DNA from: Neurospora intermedia
Lineage: Eukaryota; Ascomycota; Sordariomycetes; Sordariales; Sordariaceae
Assembly (NCBI GenBank): GCA_037102815.1
Contig: BTPP01000005.1
Location: 558,001-622,000, forward strand
DNA: 64,000 nt
Direction of reading: 5' to 3'
Each line of letters opens with the position of its first letter. Positions within the stretch are counted from its first letter, which is position 1. Of the stretch, positions 60,097 through 64,000 are shown piece after piece. The notes below the pieces were generated by a model. The model was not told where the DNA came from, did no database searches, and saw only the letters and a list, made by a program, of their open reading frames with translations. A program made the position numbers and the translations under genes.

Positions 60097-62467
60097 ATGA
60101 CTTTAGACGGTGGCGTCATCCCCCACGTCCTGTGCCATCGTTGTTCTCGCATCATCCACTCCGACTGGGTTCAAGAACGACTCGCACGGCTAGAGCCATG
60201 GACGGGCACCAGCACTTGGACATTGGACGGGGATGCCGGCCAGGAAGAAAAACTTCGCTTCTTCCACTCTGAAAGCCTGGAGGAGCTGGAGGCATCCGCC
60301 GCTGCGGGCTGCCACCTCTGCACTCTGATCAGCAAGAAGAACCAATACTTCGAATGGTTCAAGGACGAGGAGCACACGGGTGTCGTCCAGGTCATCGCCT
60401 GTGCTGGGCATTCCTCAGTCTGGCTGGAAACGAGCCGGATCCAAGAGCTGGGGATCGAGGAGGATATGCCGCATGACTTGCCCGGACTGGACGGCTGGCT
60501 GGAGGAACGGTACAACCAGAGTTTGGACTCTCCTGGCGCATGGATCATGGATGACTTTGTCACTGTCCAGCTGCGCAAGGTTCAAAGTGGTTAGTTGCCT
60601 GCCTGCCTACCTCCTGGATGGGAAAGTCAAGGTTGATTCTGACGTTTCCACAGATAAATACTCCCCAGCAGGCCCTGATTCCAACCCCACTCTGTCCGCC
60701 TCCTCGGATGCTCCCCAAGTCCTTGAATCCATACAGCACTGGCTGAAAGACTGCGTCGACAACCATCCCGAGTGCAACCGCTATTCCTCCACGCAAAAGG
60801 ACCCTGCTGCCACATGGCTGCCTACGCGACTCATCGACGTGGGAGAAGTCCCCGGCAAACTAGCCCCCCGATTGGTAATATCGGCTGACGAAGGCCTTGC
60901 CCAAAAGAAGGCACACTACCTCACCCTCAGTCACTCCTGGTCCATCTCCACGAAACCGCACAACTTAAAGCTGGAGACAGATAACATGACCCAGTTGCAA
61001 GACAGAATACCCCTTGATGACAGGTTGTCCAAGACGTTTCGAGATGCCATGAAGATCACACAGCAACTCGGGTGCCGATATATCTGGATCGATTCACTGT
61101 GCATCATCCAAAGTGGGACAGAGGCCAAGGACGACTGGAAAAGAGAAGGACTTACCATGAGTGACGTCTACGGCCATTCCCGCTGTAACATCACTGCACT
61201 CGGGACCGGTGGCAACGACGGATGCTACACCCCTAGGAACCCGTTGCAGACCAGCCCATGCCACATCAAAGTGTGTGACGACAAGTCCACCATATATGCC
61301 GTCAACTCGCTCCTCGAAACCACTTTCACGGAGAATGTTGAGCAGTCTCCTCTTTTCAAGCGAGGCTGGGTCTTCCAGGAAAGCGTCCTGTCGTCGCGAG
61401 CCGTCTACTTTGGCGCTCCCCAGCTCTTCTGGGAATGCCGGCGTCAAGCTTTTGCCGAGTCTTGGCCCTTCAAGACTGGCACCCCCCGAGTTCAACAGCG
61501 CCTCACCGAGCCCACTTTGCGAGCCACCGGGGACACCCCTTTTTCCTCCAAGACAGTCTTTGAAGCACTTTGTAACGCTGAAGAACAGCAAACAGATGGG
61601 CCCCTTGAACAGGATGACAGGGCAAAACACCTAATCAAGCACACATTTCCCTCCTTCCTCTGCTGGGAAAAGATCGTCAAGACCTTCATCGGCACCTCCC
61701 TAACTTTTACCTCCGACCGTCTCTTCGCCATGGCCGGAATCGCCCGCGCCATTGAGCACTTCCGCTCCTTCACCTATGTCACCGGAACCTGGCGCGAGCT
61801 CTACCCGCTTGACCTCCTCTGGCGCTTCACCCGCGAGCTGGGCGAGAGAAAAAACGTGGTTTCCGGCTCCAACGCCCCTTCGTGGTCATGGGCCGCCAAG
61901 GAACTTGATATGCAGGAATCGCTGAAGAACATTGCTAGAAGCGGAAAGAACACACAACGGCCCGCCCATTGGGATGGCAACAAGCGGTTCCTGGTCGAGT
62001 CGGTTACTAGCATCGCTTACCTCTCCCAGCTTATCAAATTCCCTAACCCCCCGTTTGAGTCCAAGTACAGGCCTGATAAAGAGGGGGGGATCACAATTGA
62101 TTTGAAGGGCCGCGTGTGCAAGGGCTTGGTGAAGACGGAGCTGGATATCCAGGACATTCCGCAGGATCGATTGTACGTCGCAGGGAAGGATAAGACGCCC
62201 GTTATTGTGCACATGGACGATGACACACCGGCAGATGGGCTGGAAGTGGTCCTCGTCTTGTTGATGGAGTGGGAAGGGCTGGTCGGCAATTATTGGAAAC
62301 GACAATTCCAGGCTGGCTTGGTCTTGGTCCCGGCCAAAGACGAGGGTGATAAAGGAGGATCGACCATTTACCGGCGTGTCGGGGCCTTCAGGACGGGCGA
62401 ATTGTCGGAGTGTCCTGTTAATGTATTCGACGGAAGTGAAATGGAGGAGGTGTTGGGTATTTGCTGA
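60097..62467 (+). CDS. HET-domain protein, second copy of the architecture
   Basis: Exons 60097-60589 and 60654-62467 encode 768 residues. The N-terminus has CHRC and GCHLC cysteine pairs as in the HET protein at 23130. The HET domain lies at about 253-415: YLTLSHSW (253), YIWIDSLCIIQ (307), LFKRGWVFQESVLSSRAV (398). PSWSWAAKE marks the later conserved block. Total length and the spacing of the three HET blocks almost match the other gene, but sequence identity is low, so they are distant members of one subfamily. The protein probably acts in non-self recognition. The 64-nt intron (GTTAGT to CCACAG) is in phase 1. No NACHT, ankyrin or WD40 domain is attached. Confidence 0.93.
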
Positions 62468-64000
62468 GGTCGACTCGAGTTCAACAAAAAGGAGATCCCT
62501 TTCATGCCTATGCTCCTATTCACACCGTCCCCCTTTTCCTGGTCAGGTCTTGGCTTACCCACCGAAAGCGGATCACAGGCTGCCGTTGCACCCCTCGGAT
62601 CTCGTGTAGACCCTAGGCACAAGCAGAACCTCCACATGCCGATGCAGATCATTGTCGGTTTCCAGTCGTGGCATTTCCAGAAAGGTTTCATGTTCCAAAG
62701 TGAGCGAACCTTGGTTCCCGAACCTCAGAACAAGTCGACAAACCGATATCGTCTTCTCAGTTCATGCCAGTTCGTATCGCAATCGGCCCTTATGAAGAAC
62801 ATGCTGATTTGGAAAACGACAGTCAACGTTACAACAAGGTTCCCTTTCGTATCGTTCGAGTTCACCTTATCACACCGCTTCGGGCGTTTGTGTTCTTGAT
62901 TGGCGACGACCCGAACTCCCCCACCGTTGCATCAACTCAGCCTCCAGGGTCCCGGTGCAACCGATATCCCGATGCCCTCGTACAAGTGTTTGCCAAGCAG
63001 ATGAGTCGAGACTCGTTGATTCGTGGAACGGATCACCCCCGACTCTCTTGTTCGGTTTCTGGGTGACACAGCATTCTGCAATCGCGCACAGCCATTGCTG
63101 CTGTCGAGGTTTGCCATCATTGCCGTGCCAGCCGCAATGTTGCCTTCGCTGTGATGGATACCCCACGTTTTTGGGCGATCTTATGGCATCAATGGTGTTA
63201 CTGTGGCGTTGGGCTACTGTGTACACAGTAGCAACGAAATCAATCAAAATTCTTCATTTCTTTTTTCAAATCTCGAATTGAACCCCTCCACCAAACAGTC
63301 CTTCATCTGTTCGCTTTGATGACCTCATTGTTGTGCTCAATCTTCAATGTGACACGAAGAAATAAGCGCCCACGGTGGACTTGGCAGATCGGCGCTGGTT
63401 TGTTTGTTAGCTCAAGACTTTTGCGACCTCCGCGGACAAAAACAAGGGAAAAGACAAGGCATTCGGGAGCCCCCATTGGTTCCAAACAACCCCAAGCCAG
63501 GTTCAAGAACGACAATCAAAAGTATTCCGCACACTTGTAACCAGGACTTACTTCATTCAGAGCGGGCAATAGCCAAATGGATGCTATTGTCATCAGCAGC
63601 ACCGCCTGACAGTCATGAAAGAGGGAAGAGTCTTCTGCACCTGGCAAAGACTGTGGGGTGAACTGTGATACGTGTAGCGGTGTCTCCAGATGTATCTCCT
63701 TGGTCCCCTTGTCTCGGCCATAGCCGAGTTAGCCATCTGCACTGCTACCGAGGCAAGCGTCCGCGGGGTTTCGCGAAGCCCGTGTGTTTCCCTGCTAGGA
63801 CAGTTAGGGGACCAAAAAACGCTGATCAGTTGAAGCTACGGCACATTTGGCCTAGCTTGAGCTGTCAGACCTGCTTGGTGAACCCCGCTGGGAAGGGGAG
63901 ATACGAGAAAGAAGAATGGACCGCCTTCTTGGCAGTCGTCAGAGAAGGGAAAGTCCCCATCTGTTGGGGATTCGAACATCGTTCGATCCCTATCTGCAGC
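62468..64000. other. 3' flank of HET gene to the window end
   Basis: About 1.5 kb with no supported gene. Two perfect or near-perfect hairpins occur: CTCGGC-CATA-GCCGAG at 63713-63728, and an inverted repeat of about 10 bp per arm at 63966-63989. Open frames near 62504-63281 lack domains. A gene continuing beyond the window cannot be excluded. Confidence 0.45.

Overview
The window reads as nuclear DNA of a filamentous ascomycete. The genes carry short GT-AG introns (about 55-250 nt), are widely spaced, and match typical Sordariomycete proteins. A striatin of 857 residues, close in length to Neurospora HAM-3 and Sordaria PRO11, points to Sordariales and probably the Neurospora/Sordaria group; this placement is inference, not a database result. 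No rRNA gene, CRISPR array or bacterial-type operon was seen. All exon coordinates were worked out by eye from reading frame, splice-site consensus and family conservation.

Layout: 0.3-7.5 kb holds three housekeeping genes on the plus strand: PHO88/SND3, the repair protein RAD14/XPA and the STRIPAK scaffold striatin. A tRNA-Asn lies at 8.8 kb, then almost 4 kb without a gene. A secreted pepsin-type protease (12.9-14.4 kb) and a POT/PTR2 peptide transporter (18.5-20.6 kb) follow, each behind about 4 kb of non-coding DNA; together they could serve extracellular protein use. A HET-domain gene (minus) lies at 23.1-25.5 kb, a POF1-like NMN adenylyltransferase (minus) at 28.1-29.3 kb and a SET-MYND protein (minus) at 29.6-31.1 kb.

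From 31.3 to 36 kb is an accessory patch: a truncated fragment resembling the helical N-terminus of fungal STAND receptors, a broken C-terminal piece of a methionine-type amino acid permease, and a multi-pass membrane protein with an 18-bp minisatellite. From 36.2 to 45 kb is a dense conserved block: APC10 (minus), an unrecognised ORF (minus), MRE11 (plus), TAF10 (plus) and mitochondrial ribosomal protein uS19m (minus, with a 16-nt microexon). A Zn2Cys6 transcription factor sits at 48.9-51.7 kb after another 4-kb gap.

The last 12 kb is again accessory: a 415-bp foldback MITE, an unrecognised 222-residue protein, two tandem cyanovirin-N-homology (CVNH) genes with identical intron phases and internal exon lengths, and a second HET-domain gene built like the first. 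The most interesting candidates are the CVNH pair beside a HET gene, the fragments at 31.3-32.0 kb, the in-frame duplication across the TAF10 stop codon, and two short motifs scattered through the intergenic DNA.
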